A model generated the notes under the pieces. That model was given only the letters and a program-made list of their open reading frames with translations, was not told the origin of the DNA and searched no databases. Positions 16,913 through 23,298 of a stretch of 64,000 nt of DNA are shown here, in pieces. The position numbers were made by a program, and so were the translations under genes. This DNA is from Actinomadura roseirufa (GTDB lineage Bacteria > Actinomycetota > Actinomycetes > Streptosporangiales > Streptosporangiaceae), in contig NZ_CAACVB010000006.1 in assembly GCF_900659635.1 (NCBI RefSeq), positions 1-64,000 on the forward strand. Reading direction: 5' to 3'. Within the stretch, counting starts at the first letter, position 1; every line of letters starts with the position of its first letter.

Positions 16913-17230
16913 CCGTGGGCGGATGTGGTGTGGGTCCTGCCGCGTCCACCGTGTGTCGGCCGCCGGAAGACCGTGCGCCCTCGACCCCGCCGTCGGCGTG
17001 TCCTTCGCCGGAGGGGCGGCTTGATGTCGAGGGCGGCGCCGGCGTCTACCTCCTCGTCGACCCGCGGACCCGCGACATACGGGGCACGCTCGTCGACCTT
17101 GGCGGCGGTTGGTGGCGATGCCGGACGCCGCGATGCGAGGCCCGCGAGGTGTTCGTCCCGCCATGGGTGGGACGAGCCGTGGCGGAACGCGTACCTCGGC
17201 CCGGACGCGCACTCGGCCGCCGAGGCATAG
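16909..17230 (+). pseudogene. Collapsed copy of the cassette 3 accessory genes
   Basis: The frame starts by ATGA overlap and matches the gene at 18836 (MTVGGCGVGPAAS..., LVDPRTRDIRGTLVDLGGGWW). After REVFVPPWV one extra G shifts the frame. Past the shift the sequence reads DEPWRNA and then jumps straight into YLGPDAHSAAEA, the C-terminus of the protein encoded at 19135. Relative to copy 3, about 200 bp are missing, including the end of the first gene and most of the second. Uncorrected, the frame runs to 17265 into the next cassette's leader. The extra G could be a sequencing error; the deletion cannot. Confidence 0.75.
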
Positions 17231-17235
17231 GCGAG

Positions 17236-17295
17236 GGGGTAACGCACGCCGCCCCCGCGCCGTAGCCTGAGGTCGTCCTGACGCTCAGGAAGGGG
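17236..17295 (+). promoter_or_regulatory. Conserved promoter/operator block, XRE cassette 3
   Basis: Counterpart of 15316-15375, with the palindrome TCCTGACGCTCAGGA at 17276-17290 followed by AGGAAGG. The collapsed gene upstream ends only a few bases before it. Confidence 0.7.
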
Positions 17296-17303
17296 CAAGC
17301 CCG

Positions 17304-18512
17304 GTGCACGACGAATCGACCATTGGGACCCGGCTCCGAGCCCTACGCCGTTGGCGAGGCATGACCCTTACCGCGCTGGCAGATCTATCTGGGTTGTCCC
17401 AGGGCTTCCTGTCCAAGGTCGAGAACGGGAAGGCCGCCCTCGACCGCCGTTCCCACATCTCAGCCGTCGCCGGTGCTCTGGAAGTTTCAGAGACCGACCT
17501 CATAGGCGCGCCCCACTTGAGCCGGGACCCGGTCCAGTCGGCCCCCCACGCCGCGATACCGGCCGTCCGTGCCGCGCTGATGTCCAACACCTTGACCCGC
17601 CCTGCCGCGGATCATGCTCGGCCGCTGGCCGAGTTGGTCGCTGAGATGGGGCGGATAGACCGCAGCGAGTACAAGTACATCCAGGTCGGAGAGTCCCTCC
17701 CGGCGGTCTTGGGTGAATTGCACGTACACGCCGCCGCGCCCGCGGACGAGGCGGCCCAGCGCCTCGCGCTGGAGACGCTGATCGAAGCGTTCCAGACCGC
17801 GACATGGGCGGCCAAAGACCTTGGATACGCGGACCTCGCGGGGATCGCGGCCATGCGTGCCGACGAGGTCGCGCGCACCTTGGGCGACCCGATCAGCAAG
17901 GGCAAGGCCGCGACCCTCCGCATCCACACGATGCCCGGCGGAGCACGCGACCTCGCCTTGGCCGCCGCCGAAGAGGCCGCGGACGCGCTCGAACCGCATG
18001 CCGGGACGGACACGGCGATCCACGTTCTCGGCATGATCGTGCTTGCCGCCGCGCTGTCGGCGACCGTCACCTACAGGCACGAGCGGGCCGAGGACTGGCT
18101 GGGCAGAGCCGCCGATCTGGCGAGCCGGGTCCCTGATACGCCGGGTGTGAACTGGGGGGCCTTCTCGAAGACGAACGTCGGAGTCTGGCAGGTGAGCCTC
18201 GCGACCGAACGCGGCGAGAGCGGTGCCGCCCTGCTGGAGGTGGCCGAGGCGGTTGACGAGGACCGGCTCCAGCCAAGGCGTGGTCGGCACGCGGTGTTCC
18301 TCGCCGACGTAGGGCGCGGTCTAGCCAGAGACAAGCGCACACGAGACGAGGCGGTGCGCTGGCTGCGGCACGCCGAGCGGGTTGCACCCCACAAGATCCG
18401 CAATTCGGCAGCGGTCCACGAGACGGTCGCGACCTTGCTGACCCAGGCCAAGGCGACCGGCGTCGGCCGAGAGCTGCGAGGGATGGCGGCACGGATGGGC
18501 ATGGCGCACTAG
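17304..18512 (+). CDS. XRE family transcriptional regulator, cassette 3
   Basis: A 402-residue XRE regulator with a GTG start at the position equivalent to the ATG of copies 1 and 2 (MHDESTIGTRLRALRRWRG). The HTH is nearly identical to copy 2. The C-terminal helical region is closer to copy 1 in places (WLGRAADLASRVPD, FLADVGRGLARD). The terminal RELRGMAARMGMAH motif is shared. Its mixed resemblance suggests recombination or duplication among the copies. It leads the most complete cassette, with three downstream small genes. Confidence 0.9.
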   Translation: MHDESTIGTRLRALRRWRGMTLTALADLSGLSQGFLSKVENGKAALDRRSHISAVAGALEVSETDLIGAPHLSRDPVQSAPHAAIPAVRAALMSNTLTRPAADHARPLAELVAEMGRIDRSEYKYIQVGESLPAVLGELHVHAAAPADEAAQRLALETLIEAFQTATWAAKDLGYADLAGIAAMRADEVARTLGDPISKGKAATLRIHTMPGGARDLALAAAEEAADALEPHAGTDTAIHVLGMIVLAAALSATVTYRHERAEDWLGRAADLASRVPDTPGVNWGAFSKTNVGVWQVSLATERGESGAALLEVAEAVDEDRLQPRRGRHAVFLADVGRGLARDKRTRDEAVRWLRHAERVAPHKIRNSAAVHETVATLLTQAKATGVGRELRGMAARMGMAH

Positions 18513-18523
18513 GTTTCCACTGA

Positions 18524-18538
18524 GCATAACTCTCTGTC
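18524..18538 (+). promoter_or_regulatory. Conserved element before partner gene 3
   Basis: GCATAACTCTCTGTC, identical to 16595-16609, 22 bases upstream of the partner ATG. Confidence 0.5.
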
Positions 18539-18560
18539 ATTGCGCGAATACCGTCACCCC

Positions 18561-18839
18561 ATGAAGGCAACGGACACGGCTGCACACCTGGAGCGGCTCG
18601 CCGGTGAGTTAAGAGACAGAGGGTGGCACGTCACGGTTCGGACCGTGCAGGGCCGCCGCCCGGCCCTGCACGTTCGCAACCCACGTGCACCTCGATTGAA
18701 CGACGAGGTCGTCGCCGACGACGCCGCGTTCCGCTGGACATGGGGCCAGGGCATAGGCCCGCTGACCGAGACGCCCGGCGTCGCCGACCGCATCCAGTAC
18801 GTGCTGCGCGAGGCGGACGCCGTGGAGGCCGACCAATGA
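18561..18839 (+). CDS. Small XRE-partner protein, cassette 3
   Basis: A 92-residue protein, near-identical twin of the protein at 16634. The predicted pattern is a helix (TAAHLERLAGELRDRGW), two strands, the conserved VRNPRAPRLNDEVVADDAAF, a WGQGIGPLTETPG loop and a C-terminal helix. The stop overlaps the next start (ATGA), giving translational coupling. The DNA of the twin genes is also very similar, so the duplication is recent or maintained by gene conversion. Confidence 0.78.
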   Translation: MKATDTAAHLERLAGELRDRGWHVTVRTVQGRRPALHVRNPRAPRLNDEVVADDAAFRWTWGQGIGPLTETPGVADRIQYVLREADAVEADQ

Positions 18840-19138
18840 CCGTGGGCGGATGTGGTGTGGGTCCTGCCGCGTCCACGGCGTGTCGGCCGCCGGAAGCCCT
18901 CGCGTCCTCGACCCCGCAGTCGGTGCACTCCTCCTCGGAGGGGAGGCTCGATGTCGAGGGCGGCGCCGGCGTCTACCTCCTCGTCGACCCGCGGACCCGC
19001 GACATCCGGGGCACGCTCGTCGACCTTGGCGGCGGTTGGTGGCGGTGCCGAACGCCGCGCGGCGACGCCCGCGAGGTGTTCGTCCCGCCATGGGTGGACG
19101 AGCCGTGGCGGAACGCGGCCGAGCGGGTGGCGGCATGA
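18836..19138 (+). CDS. Small cassette protein (100 aa), intact copy
   Basis: Unrecognised 100-residue protein. The N-terminal half is low in structure-forming residues (Cys/Ser/Pro). The C-terminal half has an alternating strand pattern (VYLLVDPRTRDIRGTLVDLG, WWRCRTPRGDAREVFVPPWVDEPWRN). It is coupled on both sides by 4-base ATGA overlaps, so it is part of a strict operon with its neighbours. The damaged paralog at 16909 shows that this gene can be lost. A role as a third component or an adaptor is only a guess. Confidence 0.65.
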   Translation: MTVGGCGVGPAASTACRPPEALASSTPQSVHSSSEGRLDVEGGAGVYLLVDPRTRDIRGTLVDLGGGWWRCRTPRGDAREVFVPPWVDEPWRNAAERVAA

Positions 19139-19389
19139 GCGACGACGCCTACGAACGCCTCGACGAGCTGGCCGCGCTGATCGAGCGCCGCTTCCCGCAC
19201 ATCGCGCCGATCCGTCCCACCGGGTCGAGCATCCTCTACCTGCTCCTGCGCGGCAAAGGCACTCTGTACGTCCTCTGGGACTCCGAGAAGGCCGCGTTCG
19301 CCTGGTACGGGCCGTCCGGGCGCGGCCCCTACCTCGGCCCGGACGCGCAATCGGCCGCCGAGGCCGTCGGCGAGGCACTCGCTCCGTGA
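19135..19389 (+). CDS. Small cassette protein (84 aa)
   Basis: Unrecognised acidic 84-residue protein. It has an N-terminal amphipathic helix (ERLDELAALIERRFPHI), strands (SILYLLLRG, TLYVLWDSEKAAFAWYGP) and the C-terminal motif YLGPDAQSAAEAVGEAL. It overlaps the previous gene by 4 bases (ATGA) and closes the cassette 3 operon. Only the last dozen residues of its paralog survive at about 17190-17230. No signal peptide or membrane segment, so it is cytosolic. Confidence 0.65.
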   Translation: MSDDAYERLDELAALIERRFPHIAPIRPTGSSILYLLLRGKGTLYVLWDSEKAAFAWYGPSGRGPYLGPDAQSAAEAVGEALAP

Positions 19390-19628
19390 ACGCCACGGTC
19401 TCGGGAGTCCTGCGCGGGGCGCCGGGGCCGCGGCTCCCTGACACCGGAACCTCGGGTTGAAGGCGCGCACCCGAGGTCCGGGGCACCAGCCTCCACGCCC
19501 TGAGGACGGCGTCGCCCCGGTGGACGTCTTCACCAGGATCGGACGCGTCCGGACCGTCCGGAGGGTCGCTGAAGAATCGACCGGCAGCAACACCCCAAGC
19601 CGCCGACCACCTGTGGCCTTACCCTGGG

Positions 19629-19724
19629 GTCCTCATCGCCCCTGCGGGGGTTCGCAACGTGGTGGTCCACCGGGCCGGGCCGCTCATCGCGGACGCCTTA
19701 ATCGCCCCTAGGCGGGTTCGTAAC
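19629..19724 (+). CRISPR. Decayed two-repeat CRISPR remnant
   Basis: 19629-19658 matches the 30-base repeat of the array at 27190 with only two changes (GTCCTCATCG...GGTTCGCAAC). 19695-19724 is a more degenerate copy (ATCGCCCCTA core, ending GTTCGTAAC). The 36 bases between them equal the spacer length of the main array. No cas gene adjoins. The region 19390-19628 holds nothing I can assign. Confidence 0.7.
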
Positions 19725-19796
19725 TCCAGTGGTCTGCAATGGTTTTGGCGACTGGTGCGTCTTCGTCGGCCCACGCCAAGACGGGATGCACGCGCT

Positions 19797-19955
19797 ATGG
19801 CGCTGGCTCTCCACGACGCTGCGCACACCGGGGTGTCCCTGGCGGGCGTCATGGACCGGATGGGGCGCAGCCATAAGGGCTCCCGCCTGCCGGTCACGGG
19901 CGGTGTCTATGGGCAGTTCACGGAAGGGACGTACGAGGCGGCCTGGGGCGGTTGA
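19797..19955 (+). pseudogene. Possible C-terminal fragment of a tyrosine recombinase
   Basis: A 52-residue frame whose pattern HTGVSLAGVMDRMGRSH...TGGVYGQFTEGTYEAAW resembles the end of phage-type integrases (AGV-L--V--RLGHS...T---Y-H, with the Tyr nucleophile before the terminal helix). The preceding sequence is not integrase-like and there is no clear ribosome binding site. It is probably a remnant of an element that once carried the adjacent CRISPR repeats. The family call rests on motif spacing only. Confidence 0.4.
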
Positions 19956-20061
19956 CCGGTCGCTGTTCCGTCTCCGTTCCGTTCACGATCAAATCGGGGA
20001 CGGAGCGGAGACGGGACGGGCGGCTTCGCAATGACCGTGGCGGAGCGGGATCGGGTCCTGG

Positions 20062-20814
20062 TCAGGCGAACTTTGACTTGGGGCGCTCCTGCAACACCCC
20101 GTCGACGAAGATGTCGACCTTCTCGCTGTAGAAGCAGATGAGGCCGGTGACCTTGCGGCTCTCGTCCAGCGGGACGGGGTACGACCACGCGAGGTCCTTG
20201 CGGAGCTCACCGTTGGCACGCACTGACCAGTACTCGGCATCGCCCTTGTAAGGACAGCGGGTCACGGTGTCGGTGTGCTCTAGAAGGTCCATGCGTACGT
20301 GGGTCTTCGGCAGGTAGTAGCGCACCGGGAGTCCGGTCTCGAACAGCATGCGTGGGCTGGACGACTCCGCGACCGTCACGCCGTCCACCTCTACACGGAC
20401 GTGCCGTGAACTGGGGAGGATGTCGATGCGGGCGTACGGGCTGCGCGGGTGGACGAAGACCTCCTCGTCCTCCTCGAACCAGGAGTCCATGGCGTCCCAG
20501 TCGAGACGGACGAGGTCGCGCAGATCCTCTAGGGGCGAGTCCAGGTAGCGCACGGCGGCGCTGGGGGCGTTGGTGCCGTTCACCTTCACTGTGTAGACGG
20601 TGGCGTCCCCACGGCTCGGTGAGTGCTCGCCTGGGCCGTCCTCAACCAGCTCTGCGCGGATGTCGGCGACCGGGATGTAGTAGGTGGGGTAGTAGGGGAT
20701 CTCCCATACGAGGATCGGGGCGGTGGTGTCGGCCACCAGGCTCCCGCCCAGATACGCCCGGACGCGCTTGCCGCTCTGTTCGATCCGGACGCGCGTCTTC
20801 TGTGGTGTGCCCAT
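20062..20814 (-). CDS. DUF427 domain protein with two tandem domains
   Basis: A 250-residue protein with two DUF427 units, about residues 8-115 and 130-235. Each has a (K/R)VR-x-x-x-x-G--VADT/AES start, a (Y/F)Y(I/L)P--(D/H)(I/V)R---LE core and a Y-(S/T)V---G strand. The second unit keeps the usual CPYKGDAEYWSVRANG; in the first unit the Cys/Lys motif is degraded to SPSRGDATVYTVK. DUF427 is widespread in actinobacteria with no established biochemical role. It stands alone in its transcription unit. Confidence 0.85.
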   Translation of the reverse strand: MGTPQKTRVRIEQSGKRVRAYLGGSLVADTTAPILVWEIPYYPTYYIPVADIRAELVEDGPGEHSPSRGDATVYTVKVNGTNAPSAAVRYLDSPLEDLRDLVRLDWDAMDSWFEEDEEVFVHPRSPYARIDILPSSRHVRVEVDGVTVAESSSPRMLFETGLPVRYYLPKTHVRMDLLEHTDTVTRCPYKGDAEYWSVRANGELRKDLAWSYPVPLDESRKVTGLICFYSEKVDIFVDGVLQERPKSKFA

Positions 20815-20886
20815 GTCCGGGCCAACAGCTCCGTCCGTGTGCCTATTTCACCTGGGAACCGTCCACATTCCGCCATTTCCGCGCGA

Positions 20887-20918
20887 GTGGGGCCCACACC
20901 CCGGGGTGTGGGCCCCAC
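20887..20918. terminator. Perfect 32-bp palindrome after the MFS gene
   Basis: GTGGGGCCCACACCCC followed directly by its reverse complement, two bases beyond the MFS stop in the minus direction. Very stable hairpin with no U-tract. Confidence 0.75.
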
Positions 20919-20920
20919 GC

Positions 20921-22402
20921 TCACGCGTCCTGGGGTTCTGCCTGCTTACGCGGGACGAGCAGGATCGGCAGCAGCGTGAGGATCAGGACCCCCGCCGTCC
21001 ACCAGAACGTCTGGGTGAACGCGTCGGTGAGCAGTGCCGGGGTCCGCGCGCCGTGCTGGGCGGCGGCGTCCTTCAGGTTGCCGCTCGCACCCGGGATCTC
21101 GTCCCGGAGCGCGATCTGCAACACGACCGCCGCGGCCGCCGTGCCGAACGAGCTGCCGATCCGCAGCAGCACGTTCGCGCCGGTCGTCGCCGCGGGCACC
21201 GCCGAGCGCGGCAGCCCCTGGTAGCTCATCGCCATCAGGGGCGGCGCGATCATGCCGTGCCCGAGCCCGACCACGAACATCGCGGCCATGATCATGGCGC
21301 GTCCGGTCCCCGCCTCCAGGGTGGTCAGCGCCAGGGTCCCCGCCAGTACGCCCAGCACGCCGGCGAGGGCGACCCAGCGGCCGCCGAACCGGTCGGCGAT
21401 CCGGCCCGAGACCGACATCGTGACCATCGCGCCGAGGCCGAGCGGGGCCAGCAGCCAGCCCGAGGCCAGCGCCGAGTCCTCCCGGACGATCCGCGCGTAC
21501 AGCGGGATGAGGATCATCAGCCCGAACACGGCGCCGCCGTAGAGGAAGAAGGCTCCGGTGGCCGCGGCGAACGACCGGGTGCGGAGCCGCCGGACGTCGA
21601 TCAGGGCGTCGTCCCCCTTGCGCGCGGCGTGCGCGAGGAACGCCGCCACCAGGACGGTCCCGGCGATGACGCTGGTCAGGAACGTCGCGCCGGTCAGGCT
21701 GGCCCCGTCCCCGGCCTCGGCGAGCCCGTACACGAGGGCGGCCAGGCCCGGTGACAGCAGCGCCATGCCGAGGACGTCGAGCCGCGCGCTCGCGTCCCGC
21801 TCGGTGTCGCGCGGCAGCATCCGGATCGCCGCCACCAGCGCCAGCGCGCACACAGGGACGTTCACGTAGAACATCCAGCGCCAGTCGAGATGATCGACGA
21901 TCACGCCGCCGAGCAGCGGGCCGAGCACCGGCGCCAGCATCGCGGGCACCGCGACGACGCTCATCACCCGGCCCATCCGATCGGGGCCGGCCTCCCGCAC
22001 CAGCATCGTCTGCCCGATCGGCAACAGCATCCCGCCGCCGAGCCCCTGCAGGACGCGGAACGCGACCAGCGTGGGCAGCGACCAGGCCAGCCCGCACAGC
22101 AGCGACCCGCCGATGAACAGCCCGAGCGACACCAGCCACATCGTCCGCGCGCCGAACCGCCGCACCGACCAGCCCGTCATCGGGATCGCCATCGACAGCG
22201 CCAGCATGTACCCGGTCACGACCCACTGGATGGACGAGAGAGAGGCGTCGAAGTCCTTGCCGAGCGAGCTGAGCGCGACGTTCACGATCGTGCTGTCGAG
22301 CACGGTCATCGTCACGCCGAGGATCACCACGATCGCGAGTCTGCGCAGCTGGGGATCCAGGCCACGCGTGCCCTGTGGGGCGGCGGCCACCTTGGTGCTC
22401 AT
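20921..22402 (-). CDS. MFS drug:H+ antiporter, DHA2 (14-TMS) family
   Basis: A 493-residue membrane transporter. The start is set at ATG 22402 (MSTKVAAAPQG) because the open frame upstream of it is antisense to the TetR gene. Motifs: VLDSTIVNVALSSLGKDF (DHA2 motif D), GWSVRRFGARTMW (motif A) and RVLQGLGGGMLLPIGQTM (motif C-like). About 14 hydrophobic segments, ending in a polar tail. It is divergent from a TetR regulator, with repeated operator-like sequences between them, so it is a likely drug efflux pump repressed by that regulator. Substrate unknown. Confidence 0.92.
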   Translation of the reverse strand: MSTKVAAAPQGTRGLDPQLRRLAIVVILGVTMTVLDSTIVNVALSSLGKDFDASLSSIQWVVTGYMLALSMAIPMTGWSVRRFGARTMWLVSLGLFIGGSLLCGLAWSLPTLVAFRVLQGLGGGMLLPIGQTMLVREAGPDRMGRVMSVVAVPAMLAPVLGPLLGGVIVDHLDWRWMFYVNVPVCALALVAAIRMLPRDTERDASARLDVLGMALLSPGLAALVYGLAEAGDGASLTGATFLTSVIAGTVLVAAFLAHAARKGDDALIDVRRLRTRSFAAATGAFFLYGGAVFGLMILIPLYARIVREDSALASGWLLAPLGLGAMVTMSVSGRIADRFGGRWVALAGVLGVLAGTLALTTLEAGTGRAMIMAAMFVVGLGHGMIAPPLMAMSYQGLPRSAVPAATTGANVLLRIGSSFGTAAAAVVLQIALRDEIPGASGNLKDAAAQHGARTPALLTDAFTQTFWWTAGVLILTLLPILLVPRKQAEPQDA

Positions 22403-22423
22403 GCGTCGTCCACCTTCCGTTTC

Positions 22424-22498
22424 CGTACGCTGTATCGGCAGAAACGTACACCGTATCGGCGAATCCGTACAGTGTATCGATACGGTGTATCGCGTACG
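22424..22498. promoter_or_regulatory. TetR/MFS intergenic operator cluster
   Basis: Three phased copies of CGTAC-N3-GTATCG (starting at 22424, 22445 and 22466, spaced 21 bases, two helical turns). The third copy merges into a palindrome centred on GTATCGATAC and closes with GTACG at 22493-22497. The position between divergent MFS and TetR starts suggests cooperative repressor binding at both promoters. Confidence 0.7.
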
Positions 22499-22507
22499 AT
22501 CGGGGAC

Positions 22508-23230
22508 GTGGCAGCAACACCCAGGGGACCCCGCGACCGCGAGCGGCCCGGTGACGTGTGGACACGCCCCCGTGGCGGACGCCGTCCCAAGCTCACCCGC
22601 GAGGCGATCGTCGACGCCGCGATCGCGCTCGCCGACGCCGAGGGCCTGGACGCCGTCTCCATCCGCCGCATCGCCGCCGAGCTCGGCGTCCGCGCGATGA
22701 GCCTCTACACGCACATCGACGCCAAGGAAGACCTCTTCGACCTCATGTACGACGTCGTCGCCGCCGAGGTCCTCGTCCCCGGCGATCCGCCGGACGACTG
22801 GCGCGAGGGCATCCTGCGGATCGCCCGGCGGGAGCGCGACGCCGGCCTGCGCCATCCCTGGATGTTCGAGCTCGCCGGACGCTCTCCCCGCGTCGGCCCG
22901 AACGGCCTGCGCCACCTGGAACAGTCCCTCGCCGCCGTGGCGCCCCTCAGTGACGACCCTGAGGTGATGCTCACGGTCATCACCACCGTCGACCACTACA
23001 TGCTCGGTTTCACGCTCCGTGAGCAACGCGTCCAGGAGGCCAAGCGGAACGGCATGCAGGACGCGTACGACAGCCTCCAGGAGCAGCCGTACTACAAGTC
23101 GGTCCTGGACAGCGGCGAGATCCCCCACCTGCAACGGCTCTTCAAGCTGGGCCTGTACGGCGTCGAGAACTTCGAGCGGGGCCTCAAACTGCTGCTCGAC
23201 GGCATCGAACACGAATACGGAGAGAAGTAG
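22508..23230 (+). CDS. TetR family transcriptional regulator
   Basis: A 240-residue repressor. The N-terminal HTH is at about residues 27-72 (LTREAIVDAAIALADAEGLDAVSIRRIAAELGVRAMSLYTHIDAKEDL). The C-terminal ligand domain resembles the TetR_C class of tetracycline-type repressors. GTG start at 22508; in-frame GTG codons further in (22556) are possible starts. It probably controls itself and the divergent DHA2 pump through the repeated sites at 22424-22498. Confidence 0.9.
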   Translation: MAATPRGPRDRERPGDVWTRPRGGRRPKLTREAIVDAAIALADAEGLDAVSIRRIAAELGVRAMSLYTHIDAKEDLFDLMYDVVAAEVLVPGDPPDDWREGILRIARRERDAGLRHPWMFELAGRSPRVGPNGLRHLEQSLAAVAPLSDDPEVMLTVITTVDHYMLGFTLREQRVQEAKRNGMQDAYDSLQEQPYYKSVLDSGEIPHLQRLFKLGLYGVENFERGLKLLLDGIEHEYGEK

Positions 23231-23298
23231 CCTCCACCGCCCGTACGACGTAGCGTAGGCGTCGGCATGCGGGCTGTTACGACGGGACGGGGACCAGG

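Larger units (their letters stand above)
13653..19389 (+). repeat. Triplicated XRE regulator/partner cassette
   Basis: Three tandem, same-strand units (13653-15223, 15316-17230, 17236-19389). Each has a palindromic leader, a 399-404 aa XRE gene and an 87-92 aa partner gene. Units 2 and 3 also have coupled small genes, collapsed in unit 2. Confidence 0.85.

Noticed and set aside
21890-22507. N-terminal extension of the TetR frame into the MFS gene
   Set aside because: It is antisense to the transporter and contains the operator repeats; the regulator starts at 22508.
20921-23212. 763-codon version of the DHA2 transporter
   Set aside because: The first 270 codons are antisense to the TetR gene; the transporter homology begins at ATG 22402.
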